From Phycisphaerales bacterium (GTDB lineage: Bacteria > Planctomycetota > Phycisphaerae > Phycisphaerales > UBA1924): DNA of 64,000 nucleotides. A program made the translations under genes and the position numbers. Position 1 is the first letter of the stretch, and the number at the start of each line of letters is the position of its first letter. Under the pieces are notes generated by a model, which saw nothing but the letters and a program-made list of their open reading frames with translations, was not told where the DNA came from and made no database searches. The DNA lies in assembly GCA_020427395.1 (NCBI GenBank), contig JAGQON010000012.1:1-64000 (forward strand). The letters run 5' to 3'. Below, piece by piece: positions 56,173 through 63,654 of the stretch.

Positions 56173-58479
56173 ATGCCTTCTACACCGTGTTTGACGAGAT
56201 TCTTCGTCTCGTTGTTGGCGTTGTCCTCCATGGCCGTCTCGCCTGCAGGAGGTCAGACGATCAATGAGACGGTCAAACTGCTGCCTAACGACGGGATATC
56301 GTTAGATGTGTTTGGCTTCTCCGTCGCGATCAATGGCACGACGGCTGTGGTTGGCGCATTTCATGACGACGATAACGGCGACGATTCTGGTTCGGCCTAC
56401 CTCTTCGAGACGACCGTCGGCCAGCAGATCGCCAAACTCCTTCCCAGCGACGGGGAAACGGGTGACCAGTTCGGCTATTCCGTCGCGATTAGCGGCACGA
56501 CGGCCGTGGTTGGTGCACCGAATGACGACGACAACGGCACCAGCTCCGGGTCAGCGTACCTCTTCGACACGACCACAGGACAACAGCTCTTCTTCAAACT
56601 CCTGCCTAACGACGGGGCTGAAAGTGACCAGTTCGGCTATTCCGTCGCGATCAGTGGCACGACGGCTGTCGTTGGGGCTTATAGCGACGACGACAACGGC
56701 GGTCTCTCCGGCTCGGTGTACCTCTTCGATACCGTAACCGGGCAGCAGATTGCCAAGCTCCTTCCCAGCGACGGGGCGGCCGGTGACTTCTTTGGTATCT
56801 CCGTCGCGATCAGCGGCACGACGGCCGTGGTAGGGGCTTCGGGTGACGACGACAACGGCAACTTGTCCGGTTCGGCGTACCTCTTCGATACCGTAACCGG
56901 ACAGCAGATCGCCAAGCTCCTTCCCAGTGATGGGGCAGCGAATGACCAGTTTGGTTTCTCCGTCTCGATCAGCGGCACGACGGCCGTGGTTGGCGCTGAT
57001 CGAGACGGTGATAATGGACTTTTCTCCGGTTCGGCCTACCTCTTCGATACCGTAACCGGGCAGCAGATCGCCAAGCTCCTTCCCAGCGACGGGGCAGCGT
57101 TAGATCAGTTTGGTCTCTCCGTCTCGATCAGCGGCACGACGGTTGTGGTAGGGGCTTCGGGTGACGACGACAACGGTAGCTTCTCTGGGTCGGCATACCT
57201 TTTCAGTTTGAACACGGACACCGACGGCGACGGTCTCACGGACGATTGGGAGATTAACGGCATCCCGTACACCGACGGGAACGGAGTATTGCAGCGACTC
57301 CAGCTGCCCGATGCGAACCCGTTACACAAGGATCTCTATATCGAGATCGATTCGATGGTCGGCCGTGGGTTTGACAAGGTCGCGCAGGTGAATGTGGTGG
57401 TTGCATTTGCCCAGGCGCCCAATGCGCTGGTGAACAACCCTGATGGGTTGGACGGCATCGCCCTGCACCTTGTCGTGGATGAGGAGAACCTGCCGCTCAT
57501 CCCGTTCCCGGATAACTGGGTTCAGTTCGACATGGTGAAAGCCAATCATTTCGGCACGACGGCGGAGCAAGGGAACGCGCCCCTGCTTGAGGCGAAGGCG
57601 AAGGCGTATCGCTATTGCGTGTTCGGGCAATCGCACGGCGCGACCGATTCGTCGGGGCTCGCGGAGCTGCCCGGCAATGACTTCATGGTCACGCTCGGGC
57701 TGTGGAACACCCCGGGAGGGACGATCGATCAGCAGGCGGGCACATTCATGCACGAGCTGGGGCACACACTCAATCTCGGGCACGGCGGCGTGTCGAACGC
57801 CGGCGTGGTTTCAAACCTGAACAACAAGCCAAACTACTACAGCGTGATGAACTACATCTGGCAGTACCCGCACGCGAACTATGCGCGGTTCTGGCGTCTG
57901 GATTATTCGCATGTGGCGCTGGCGACGCTGAACGAGGCGGCGCTTGTGGAGGGCAACGGCATCGATGGGAGCGACCCCGATTTCGCGGCGGCGATGACGC
58001 CCTTTGGCAACGGCGCTGAGCCGCCGGTGCTGCGGTGGGCCAAGACCGATGGGTCGCCTGTGGACTGGAACGGGAACGGCATGACGGACCCGAACCCGGT
58101 GGGCGTAGATCTTAACTATCATGAGTCCTGCGTCTTTCCCTGCCCCACGGTCGGGGATGTCCTTGTCGGCGGGAACGACTGGTCGAACCTGTGGTACCGG
58201 CTGTCGGGTCATGGCAACTTTGCCGATGGCGTGCACACAGATACCACGCTGGACACGGAGATGACCGTGGAGATATTTGATCGGATCGCGCAGACCCCGC
58301 CGCCGCCGTGCGGCGATGCCGATCTCAACGGTGATGGCTCGCTCAACTTCTTTGATGTGTCAGCGTTCCTGACGGCGTACCTCGCGCAGGACCCGGCCGC
58401 GGACTTTACGGGTGATGGGCTGTTCAACTTCTTCGATGTGAGCGCGTTCCTGGTCGCGTATCAGACTGGATGTCCTTGA
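56173..58479 (+). CDS. Secreted FG-GAP-repeat protein with zinc-metalloprotease domain and dockerin tail
   Basis: The protein has 768 residues. After a signal peptide (1-30) come six FG-GAP beta-propeller repeats (about 33-345), each of the form KLLPSDGA, GYSVAISGTTAVVGA, DDDNG, SGSAYLF. A calcium-binding DTDGDGLTDDWE hinge leads to a second domain with the extended zinc motif HELGHTLNLGH (about 527-537), a metzincin-like active site, then the double dockerin (NGDGSLNFFDVSAFL and GDGLFNFFDVSAFL) ending TGCP. It would be an exported, surface-bound protease. The FG-GAP repeats match those of the partial gene at 63,655. The start at 56,173 gives the signal peptide. Confidence 0.85.
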   Translation: MPSTPCLTRFFVSLLALSSMAVSPAGGQTINETVKLLPNDGISLDVFGFSVAINGTTAVVGAFHDDDNGDDSGSAYLFETTVGQQIAKLLPSDGETGDQFGYSVAISGTTAVVGAPNDDDNGTSSGSAYLFDTTTGQQLFFKLLPNDGAESDQFGYSVAISGTTAVVGAYSDDDNGGLSGSVYLFDTVTGQQIAKLLPSDGAAGDFFGISVAISGTTAVVGASGDDDNGNLSGSAYLFDTVTGQQIAKLLPSDGAANDQFGFSVSISGTTAVVGADRDGDNGLFSGSAYLFDTVTGQQIAKLLPSDGAALDQFGLSVSISGTTVVVGASGDDDNGSFSGSAYLFSLNTDTDGDGLTDDWEINGIPYTDGNGVLQRLQLPDANPLHKDLYIEIDSMVGRGFDKVAQVNVVVAFAQAPNALVNNPDGLDGIALHLVVDEENLPLIPFPDNWVQFDMVKANHFGTTAEQGNAPLLEAKAKAYRYCVFGQSHGATDSSGLAELPGNDFMVTLGLWNTPGGTIDQQAGTFMHELGHTLNLGHGGVSNAGVVSNLNNKPNYYSVMNYIWQYPHANYARFWRLDYSHVALATLNEAALVEGNGIDGSDPDFAAAMTPFGNGAEPPVLRWAKTDGSPVDWNGNGMTDPNPVGVDLNYHESCVFPCPTVGDVLVGGNDWSNLWYRLSGHGNFADGVHTDTTLDTEMTVEIFDRIAQTPPPPCGDADLNGDGSLNFFDVSAFLTAYLAQDPAADFTGDGLFNFFDVSAFLVAYQTGCP

Positions 58480-58724
58480 TATTCACTGCGTTTGACGCTG
58501 GGGTGTTCTCTGCCTTCGCATCTTGAGCCGAGCAAAGTTCTGTTCCATGATGCGATATCGCTCACCTGTTTTGCATCCGGCATCGTCATGTAGCGAGTGC
58601 CGGTCGCTTCGTGGGTGTTGAGTGCTCAAACTTTGGATATCCGGCATCCGGATTGTGCTTTGGGGCGTAGCTATCCCTTTCATCGAGTTATCTGTGTACG
58701 ACAAGATGATGAGAGGTATTTTGT

Positions 58725-60167
58725 ATGTTTGAAGCGGGCCTGATGGCGTTGAGTGCGGCATTGTTTCTGGGAGATCCGGTTGTGCGCGGACCGTATCTTC
58801 AACTGAGCACGGACCATGGCGTCACGGTACGCTGGCGTACAGAGACGGCGAGGGAATCGGTGGTGTGGTTCGGGTCGCACCCTGATCAGTTGACGATGAT
58901 GGCCATGGCTGATGGGATCACGACGGAGCATGTTGTCCGGCTCGTGGGCTTGGATTCGGGCAGCCAGTATTTCTACGCGGTGGGCGATTCGGAAGGCATG
59001 CTGGCGGGTGGGGATGAGGATCACCGGTTCCGCACGCACCCGGAGGTTGGTTCGCGTGAGCGGGTACGGATCTGGGCGATCGGCGACTCGGGCACGGCCA
59101 ACGATGATGCACGCGCGGTGCGCGATGCGTTTCTGGGCTATGGCCCAGGCGTCGCGGATGTGTGGGTCACCATGGGGGACAACGCGTACCTGGTCGGGAG
59201 CGACCTGGAGCATCAGAATGCGGTGTTCGACATGTACCCGATGATCCTGCAGGACACGGCGATGTGGGCGACCTTTGGTAATCACGACGCATTCTCTGCG
59301 GATGCTGCGACGGAGAGTGGGCCGTACTTCGATGTGTTTACGCTGCCGCGCAACGCGGAGGCGGGCGGGGTGGCGTCGGGGACGGAGGCGTACTACTCGT
59401 TCGACTATGGGAATGTGCACTTCGTGTGTCTGGATTCGTCGGAGTCGGGACGGACGCCGGGCTCGGCGATGCTTGAGTGGTTGGCGCAGGATCTGGCGGC
59501 GAACGAACAGGACTGGTTGATCGGCGTGTGGCATCACCCGGCGTATTCGGAGGGGCACAACTCGGATGATGAGGATGAGTCGATCGAGATGCGCACGCAT
59601 GTGCTGCCGATGATGGAGGCGGCTGGCGCGGATCTGGTTGTTGCGGGGCACAGCCACACATACGAGCGTTCGATGCTGATGAATGGGCATTACGGGCTGT
59701 CGGGGACGCTCGACCCTACCTCGATGGTGCTGGATGCGGGTGATGGACGGATGGGCGGCGATGGCGCGTACGCCAAAGCAGGATCGGGGCTGTCGCCTAA
59801 CTCGGGGACGGTGTATGTCGTCGCGGGGAGTTCCGGGCGGCTGGACGCGGGTGATTACAACCACCCGGCGAACATCGTGAATATCAACTCGCTGGGCTCG
59901 ATGGTGATCGAGGTCGAGGGCGATCGGCTCGACGCGGTGTTCCTGGACTCGGACGGCGCGGTCGGCGATCGGTTCACGATCACCAAGGGCATCGGCTCGT
60001 GCGTTGCGGATTTCTCGCCGGACGGGGTGCTGAACTTCTTCGATGTGTCGGCGTTTATCGAGCGTCTCAATACGCGGGTGATCTCGGCGGACCTCAACGG
60101 CGATGGGCGATGGGACTTCTTCGATGTGGCTGCGTTTATCGCGGCGTACAACTCTGGATGCCCGTGA
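58725..60167 (+). CDS. Secreted metallophosphoesterase (purple acid phosphatase-like) with dockerin tail
   Basis: The protein has 480 residues. An N-terminal fibronectin-like domain (residues 18-105, VVRGPYLQLSTDHGVTVRW) precedes a calcineurin-like phosphoesterase with all five metal motifs: AIGDSG (about 119), MGDNAY (151), FGNHDA (185), VWHHPAY (268) and AGHSHTYER (307). A dockerin pair (SPDGVLNFFDVSAFI, then GDGRWDFFDVAAFI) ends SGCP. A short hydrophobic N-terminus (MFEAGLMALSAALFLG) may be the signal peptide, though it is weak. Probable phosphate scavenging enzyme outside the cell. Ends 3 bases from the rarA stop. Confidence 0.88.
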   Translation: MFEAGLMALSAALFLGDPVVRGPYLQLSTDHGVTVRWRTETARESVVWFGSHPDQLTMMAMADGITTEHVVRLVGLDSGSQYFYAVGDSEGMLAGGDEDHRFRTHPEVGSRERVRIWAIGDSGTANDDARAVRDAFLGYGPGVADVWVTMGDNAYLVGSDLEHQNAVFDMYPMILQDTAMWATFGNHDAFSADAATESGPYFDVFTLPRNAEAGGVASGTEAYYSFDYGNVHFVCLDSSESGRTPGSAMLEWLAQDLAANEQDWLIGVWHHPAYSEGHNSDDEDESIEMRTHVLPMMEAAGADLVVAGHSHTYERSMLMNGHYGLSGTLDPTSMVLDAGDGRMGGDGAYAKAGSGLSPNSGTVYVVAGSSGRLDAGDYNHPANIVNINSLGSMVIEVEGDRLDAVFLDSDGAVGDRFTITKGIGSCVADFSPDGVLNFFDVSAFIERLNTRVISADLNGDGRWDFFDVAAFIAAYNSGCP

Positions 60168-60170
60168 TGA

Positions 60171-61688
60171 TCACGGCTGGTTGCGCTGGGACTTCTTCGC
60201 CCGTGCGTTCTCGAGGAAGGCCTTGAGGATCTTCTCGCTGCCGATGTCTTTGGGCTCGTAGTAGCGTTTGTCGACGCCGAGGTAGTCCTGACCGGTGAGC
60301 TGGTCGTCGGCGTTGTGGCTGTATTGATACTTCTCGTCTTCGAGGTCGCGCACGCGCTGGCCGGAGCCGTCGGCGCTGGCGCGGGGTGAGGTGTTGGGGT
60401 CCTGGAGGTAGATCGGCACGGGGAGGACGCGGCCCTTGCGGATGTCGTCGAGGGCGGCGTCGATGGCCAGATACGCGGCGTTACTCTTGGGGGCGCAGGC
60501 GAGGTAGGTGGCGCACTGGCTGAGGGTGATGCGCGCCTCGGGCATGCCGATGCGTTCGACGAGGTCCCAGGCGGCCTGGGCGATCATGATGCCTCGGGGG
60601 TCGGCGTTGCCGATGTCCTCGGAGGCGAGGATGGCGAGGCGGCGGGCGATGAAGCGTGGGTCTTCGCCGGCGTCGAGCATGCGGGCGATCCAGTAGACGG
60701 CGGCGTCGGGGTCTGAGCCGCGCACGGATTTGATCATCGCGGAGATGGTGTCGTAGTGGCCGTCGTCGCCAAAGACGGCGAGCTTCTGTTGGATGGAGTC
60801 CTCGGCAAGTTGCTTGTCGATGATCAGGGTTGCTTGCTTTTCCGACGCTGCATCTTCTTCTCGTGCTGGCGGCGGCGCTTCTCTTCCTGACGCTTGCTCA
60901 TGGTCGGGCTGTCGCCCTGGACCTTGTCCCCGCCCCACGGCCACATCATCCGGGCGAGATCGATTGCCCAGTCGATGATCAGATCCCATAGCAACATTCG
61001 TCTTGCTCCCTGTCGATGAACGCACGGCGACTTCGAGGGCAGTCAGTGCACGGCGTGCGTCGCCCTCGGACTTGATCGCCCAGACGCGTTTGGCGTCTTC
61101 GGTGATTTCGATGGATTGGTCGGGAAAGGCGCTGGGGTGTTTCAGGGCGTTATCGATGAGCTGCACGGTCTCGTCCTCGGTGAGTGATTCGAGGCGGAAG
61201 AGCGTGGAGCGCGAGATGAGCGCGGCGTTGACGGCGAAGAGCGGGTTCTCGGTGGTCGCGCCGATGAGGGTGATGAGCCCGCGTTCGACATCGGCGAGCA
61301 GGACATCCTGCTGCGACTTGGAGAAGCGGTGGATCTCGTCGAGGAAGAGGATGGTGCGCTTGTTCTGCTCGCCGAGGATGCGTGATGCTTCGTCGATGAT
61401 CTCACGGATGCGTTTTACGCCGACGGACGCGGCGTTCTCGCGCACGAAGCGGCGTTTGGTGGCCTTGGCGATGACCTCGGCGAGGGTGGTCTTGCCGGTG
61501 CCGGGTGGGCCGTGCAGGATGACGGAGGTGAGGGCGTCGGCGTCGATCATGCGGCGCAGGAGCTTGCCGGGGCCGAGGATGTGGGTTTGGCCGACGATCT
61601 GATCGATGGATGTGGGGCGCACCCGCGCGGCCAGCGGTGCGACGCGGGTCAGGGCTTCTTCACGCTTTGGTGCCCAGAGGTTACTCAT
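60171..61688 (-). CDS. rarA: Replication-associated recombination protein RarA (MgsA-like AAA+ ATPase)
   Basis: It unwinds or remodels DNA at stalled forks. The 505 residues start at 61,688 (MSNLWAPKREEAL). Walker A GPPGTGKTTLAEV (about 54-66), Walker B ILFLDEIHRFSK (about 110-121) and sensor GATTENP are followed by the RarA lid and the C-terminal tetramerisation part (SVRGSDPDAAVYWIARM, ASEDIGNADPRG, LACAPKSNAAY). Between ALEVAVRSS and the LIIDKQLAEDSIQ block sit about 60 residues (roughly 226-287) rich in Gly, Arg, Glu and Pro that RarA from other bacteria lacks. That insert carries a separate small gene in another frame (60,824-60,997). Confidence 0.9.
   Translation of the reverse strand: MSNLWAPKREEALTRVAPLAARVRPTSIDQIVGQTHILGPGKLLRRMIDADALTSVILHGPPGTGKTTLAEVIAKATKRRFVRENAASVGVKRIREIIDEASRILGEQNKRTILFLDEIHRFSKSQQDVLLADVERGLITLIGATTENPLFAVNAALISRSTLFRLESLTEDETVQLIDNALKHPSAFPDQSIEITEDAKRVWAIKSEGDARRALTALEVAVRSSTGSKTNVAMGSDHRLGNRSRPDDVAVGRGQGPGRQPDHEQASGREAPPPAREEDAASEKQATLIIDKQLAEDSIQQKLAVFGDDGHYDTISAMIKSVRGSDPDAAVYWIARMLDAGEDPRFIARRLAILASEDIGNADPRGIMIAQAAWDLVERIGMPEARITLSQCATYLACAPKSNAAYLAIDAALDDIRKGRVLPVPIYLQDPNTSPRASADGSGQRVRDLEDEKYQYSHNADDQLTGQDYLGVDKRYYEPKDIGSEKILKAFLENARAKKSQRNQP
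60824..60997 (-). CDS. Possible 57-residue protein nested within the rarA insertion
   Basis: ATG at 60,997 to TGA at 60,824, same strand as rarA but another frame. It encodes a 25-residue amphipathic/hydrophobic start rich in Trp and Met (MLLWDLIIDWAIDLARMM), then GGDKVQGDSP, then a strongly basic tail (SKRQEEKRRRQHEKKMQRRK). GGGAG lies about 9 bases before the ATG. The composition of this frame is more protein-like than that of the rarA frame in the same bases. It covers almost exactly the insertion in RarA. Whether it is translated is unknown. Confidence 0.5.
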   Translation of the reverse strand: MLLWDLIIDWAIDLARMMWPWGGDKVQGDSPTMSKRQEEKRRRQHEKKMQRRKSKQP

Positions 61689-61808
61689 ACGGGAAGTGTA
61701 CGGGTGAGTGTGAAATCTGAATCGGCTTGTGTGAGGAAAAACCACGAATTGTCGATAAATCGGCGAACCGGGTGGAACCAAAGTTTTGTAATTGCTAACA
61801 TTTCTGTG

Positions 61809-62594
61809 ATGCTCCTTCTTTGGCTGATGCTGATCTCGTTACTGCTTGTCTGTACAGGACTTGCGGCGGGGAAAGCGTACGGAAAGAAGTGGAGCCCTCA
61901 TCTCAATGCGCTCGATGGCTTGCTCTATCTTCTTGGCTTCGCCTATGTGCGGGGCGTGCACGACCTGCAGGTCGAGGTGGAGGATGGGGCCCTGGACGAC
62001 CTGGGCGGGCCGATGATCGTGGTGTGCAACCACACGGCCGGCGTGGACCCGATCGTGGTGAGCATGAGTGTTCCGACGCGGATCCGCTGGATGATGGCCG
62101 ACGACATGCGTCTGCCGTGGATGCAGTGGTTCTGGAACTGGGTGGGCGTGATCTTCATCGCACGGAATCGCCACGGGCGCACTGGCATGCGTCATGCCCG
62201 CAAGCACCTGGCCGATGGTGGCGTGATCGGGATCTTCCCGGAGGGTCGGATCGAGCGTCCGGCGCAGCGGCTGCTGCCGTTCGCGCCGGGGATCGGCGTG
62301 CTGGTGCAGCGGAGCGGGGCGCGGGTGCTGCCGGTGATCGTCGAGGGCACGCCGACCGAGGCGAAGACCGCGTGGGACTCGCTGTGGATGCGGAGCGCGA
62401 CGCGCGTTCGGGTGATGCGCCCGATCGACTACAAGGACAGCGGCAAGGGCAACGCGGAGATCGCCAAGGACCTGCACGAGCGGTACGAGCGCTGGACGGG
62501 CTGGGCGAGCAAGGGCCCGGCGCTCAAGCCGGAGGCGGATCCGGAAGAGCTGCTGGCGTTCGATGAGAACGGGGCGCGGCGGCAGATCGCGTGA
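61809..62594 (+). CDS. plsC: 1-acyl-sn-glycerol-3-phosphate acyltransferase-like protein
   Basis: It transfers acyl chains to lysophosphatidate or related lipids at the membrane. The 261 residues begin with a hydrophobic helix (2-22). Acyltransferase block I is NHTAGVDP (about 76, where NHxxxxD is expected and the spacing is kept), the block II/III region reads FIARNRHGR, and FPEGRIERPAQ is present. A C-terminal soluble extension ends ENGARRQIA. The start at 61,809 lacks a ribosome site. Its last 15 codons plus following bases are repeated as a 57-base direct copy at 63,594-63,650. Confidence 0.87.
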   Translation: MLLLWLMLISLLLVCTGLAAGKAYGKKWSPHLNALDGLLYLLGFAYVRGVHDLQVEVEDGALDDLGGPMIVVCNHTAGVDPIVVSMSVPTRIRWMMADDMRLPWMQWFWNWVGVIFIARNRHGRTGMRHARKHLADGGVIGIFPEGRIERPAQRLLPFAPGIGVLVQRSGARVLPVIVEGTPTEAKTAWDSLWMRSATRVRVMRPIDYKDSGKGNAEIAKDLHERYERWTGWASKGPALKPEADPEELLAFDENGARRQIA

Positions 62595-62605
62595 GTGGTT
62601 GGTGT
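62549..62605 (+). repeat. Direct repeat, left copy (end of plsC-like gene)
   Basis: GCTGCTGGCGTTCGATGAG through GTGAGTGGTTGGTGT, matching 63,594-63,650 at 55 of 57 positions (CG versus TT at one site). The two copies enclose 988 bases with one gene. Confidence 0.8.
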
Positions 62606-62620
62606 GCGGTGGGTGGGAGT

Positions 62621-62653
62621 GACCACAGAGCACACGGAGCACACAGGGAAGAA
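62621..62653 (-). repeat. CACACGGAG/CACAGAG 9-mer repeat
   Basis: GACCACAGAGCACACGGAGC and on; on the minus strand it reads as CTCTGTG/CTCCGTG units, a relative of the CTCTGCG tracts at 2.6, 3.8 and 27-28 kb. Confidence 0.5.
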
Positions 62654-62707
62654 GTCAGCGTGAAGAAGTGCAAGTGTGTGGGTGCCCTGTATAGAACGCG
62701 GCATAGT

Positions 62708-62745
62708 CGCAGCTTATGCAGGTTCTTGTTCCTGCTTAAGCTGCG
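62708..62745 (+). repeat. GGGTGCC-headed hairpin with 15-bp stem
   Basis: CGCAGCTTATGCAGG (62,708-62,722) pairs with CCTGCTTAAGCTGCG (62,731-62,745) with one mismatch; GGGTGCC lies 29 bases before at 62,679. Confidence 0.65.
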
Positions 62746-62787
62746 CGTAAGCAGGGCTCCCGGCAGTTCAGTTATACTCCATCTCAG

Positions 62788-63489
62788 ATGATGAAGTCAT
62801 TGTTTCGCAAACCGTGCGCATATGAGCTGCCATACCCTATCCCGTATGCTGTGGGACCCTCGGCGCAGGGTGAGGGATGGATCTCGTTTACCTATCGGGG
62901 CTCGACTACGACACGCACTGTCATCGGAATCGGTGTTGGGGTTGGATTCGTATTCCTGATGATCGTGGTGCCTTGGGGCATCAGCTCTGGCTTTGGGCGG
63001 AGTATCCCGTTGCGTGGCTACTCGATGCCGTTATGGGTGCCAACATTATTCATGTTCTTGTTTGGCGCTTGGCTGGTCTGGGCTCTCTTTCGGTACCGGC
63101 GGCGGGAAGAGATTAGGGTTTCGATTCGCGATGGGCTGGTTCGTTATTCGATTGAGCGAGACGGTCCGGGACCGTTTGGTCCAGGGCGCATCCTTGTTGT
63201 TGCGAGCCGAACTTTTCAAGCAACGGGTTCGTCTGCAAAGCTGATTTCGCCTAGCCGAGAAGTCTGGCTCGTGGTGTTCGCTGGTGGTGAGCGATACGGG
63301 ATCGTTGGGGCGTTCATGCAAGTGGAATCTGCCCAGTATTATGCAGAAATGATCGCCCAAGTCACGAGACTCAGCATTGATAAGAAGGTGCCAGAGGAGT
63401 TGCAGGTTGTTCAGGGCGACTTGAAGGTTGGCGCGAATGATGAGCAGGCTCTAGAAGTCCGCGTTTGCGAGATTCCGATTTACCGTTGA
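62788..63489 (+). CDS. Hypothetical two-helix membrane protein
   Basis: The protein has 233 residues. Two membrane helices (about 45-66 and 83-103) with a short exported loop, then a cytoplasmic C-terminal domain of about 125 residues (LISPSREVWLVVFAGGERYGIV and onward) that may be a beta-rich fold. Composition is lower in GC than neighbours. It lies entirely between the two copies of the 57-base direct repeat, so it may have arrived with, or been captured by, that duplication. Unrecognised family. Confidence 0.6.
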   Translation: MMKSLFRKPCAYELPYPIPYAVGPSAQGEGWISFTYRGSTTTRTVIGIGVGVGFVFLMIVVPWGISSGFGRSIPLRGYSMPLWVPTLFMFLFGAWLVWALFRYRRREEIRVSIRDGLVRYSIERDGPGPFGPGRILVVASRTFQATGSSAKLISPSREVWLVVFAGGERYGIVGAFMQVESAQYYAEMIAQVTRLSIDKKVPEELQVVQGDLKVGANDEQALEVRVCEIPIYR

Positions 63490-63550
63490 ATCAGTTCGGT
63501 TATTCTTCGAGCTTTTGCTGCAGCGATTCGAGTCCGCGCTGCTGGGTGTT

Positions 63551-63593
63551 CAAAGACATGCAGGAGCCGAAGACGGCGCCTGCATGGCACCCG
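63551..63593 (-). repeat. GGGTGCC-headed hairpin, inverted (CATGCAGG stem)
   Basis: CATGCAGGAGCC ... GGCGCCTGCATGGCACCCGG, the inverted counterpart of 26,072-26,117 and 27,154-27,199. It ends where the direct repeat begins. Confidence 0.75.
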
Positions 63594-63650
63594 GCTGCTG
63601 GCGTTCGATGAGAACGGGGTTCGGCGGCAGATCGCGTGAGTGGTTGGTGT
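63594..63650 (+). repeat. Direct repeat, right copy (fragment of the plsC-like 3' end)
   Basis: Out-of-context copy of the last codons and stop of the acyltransferase gene. It ends 5 bases before the dockerin gene on the other strand. Confidence 0.8.
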
Positions 63651-63654
63651 TGGC

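Noticed and set aside
56173..57215. Periodic repeats at the DNA level, considered as CRISPR or tandem satellite
   Set aside because: The period is about 150 bases, in frame, and encodes FG-GAP blades; spacers are not unique.
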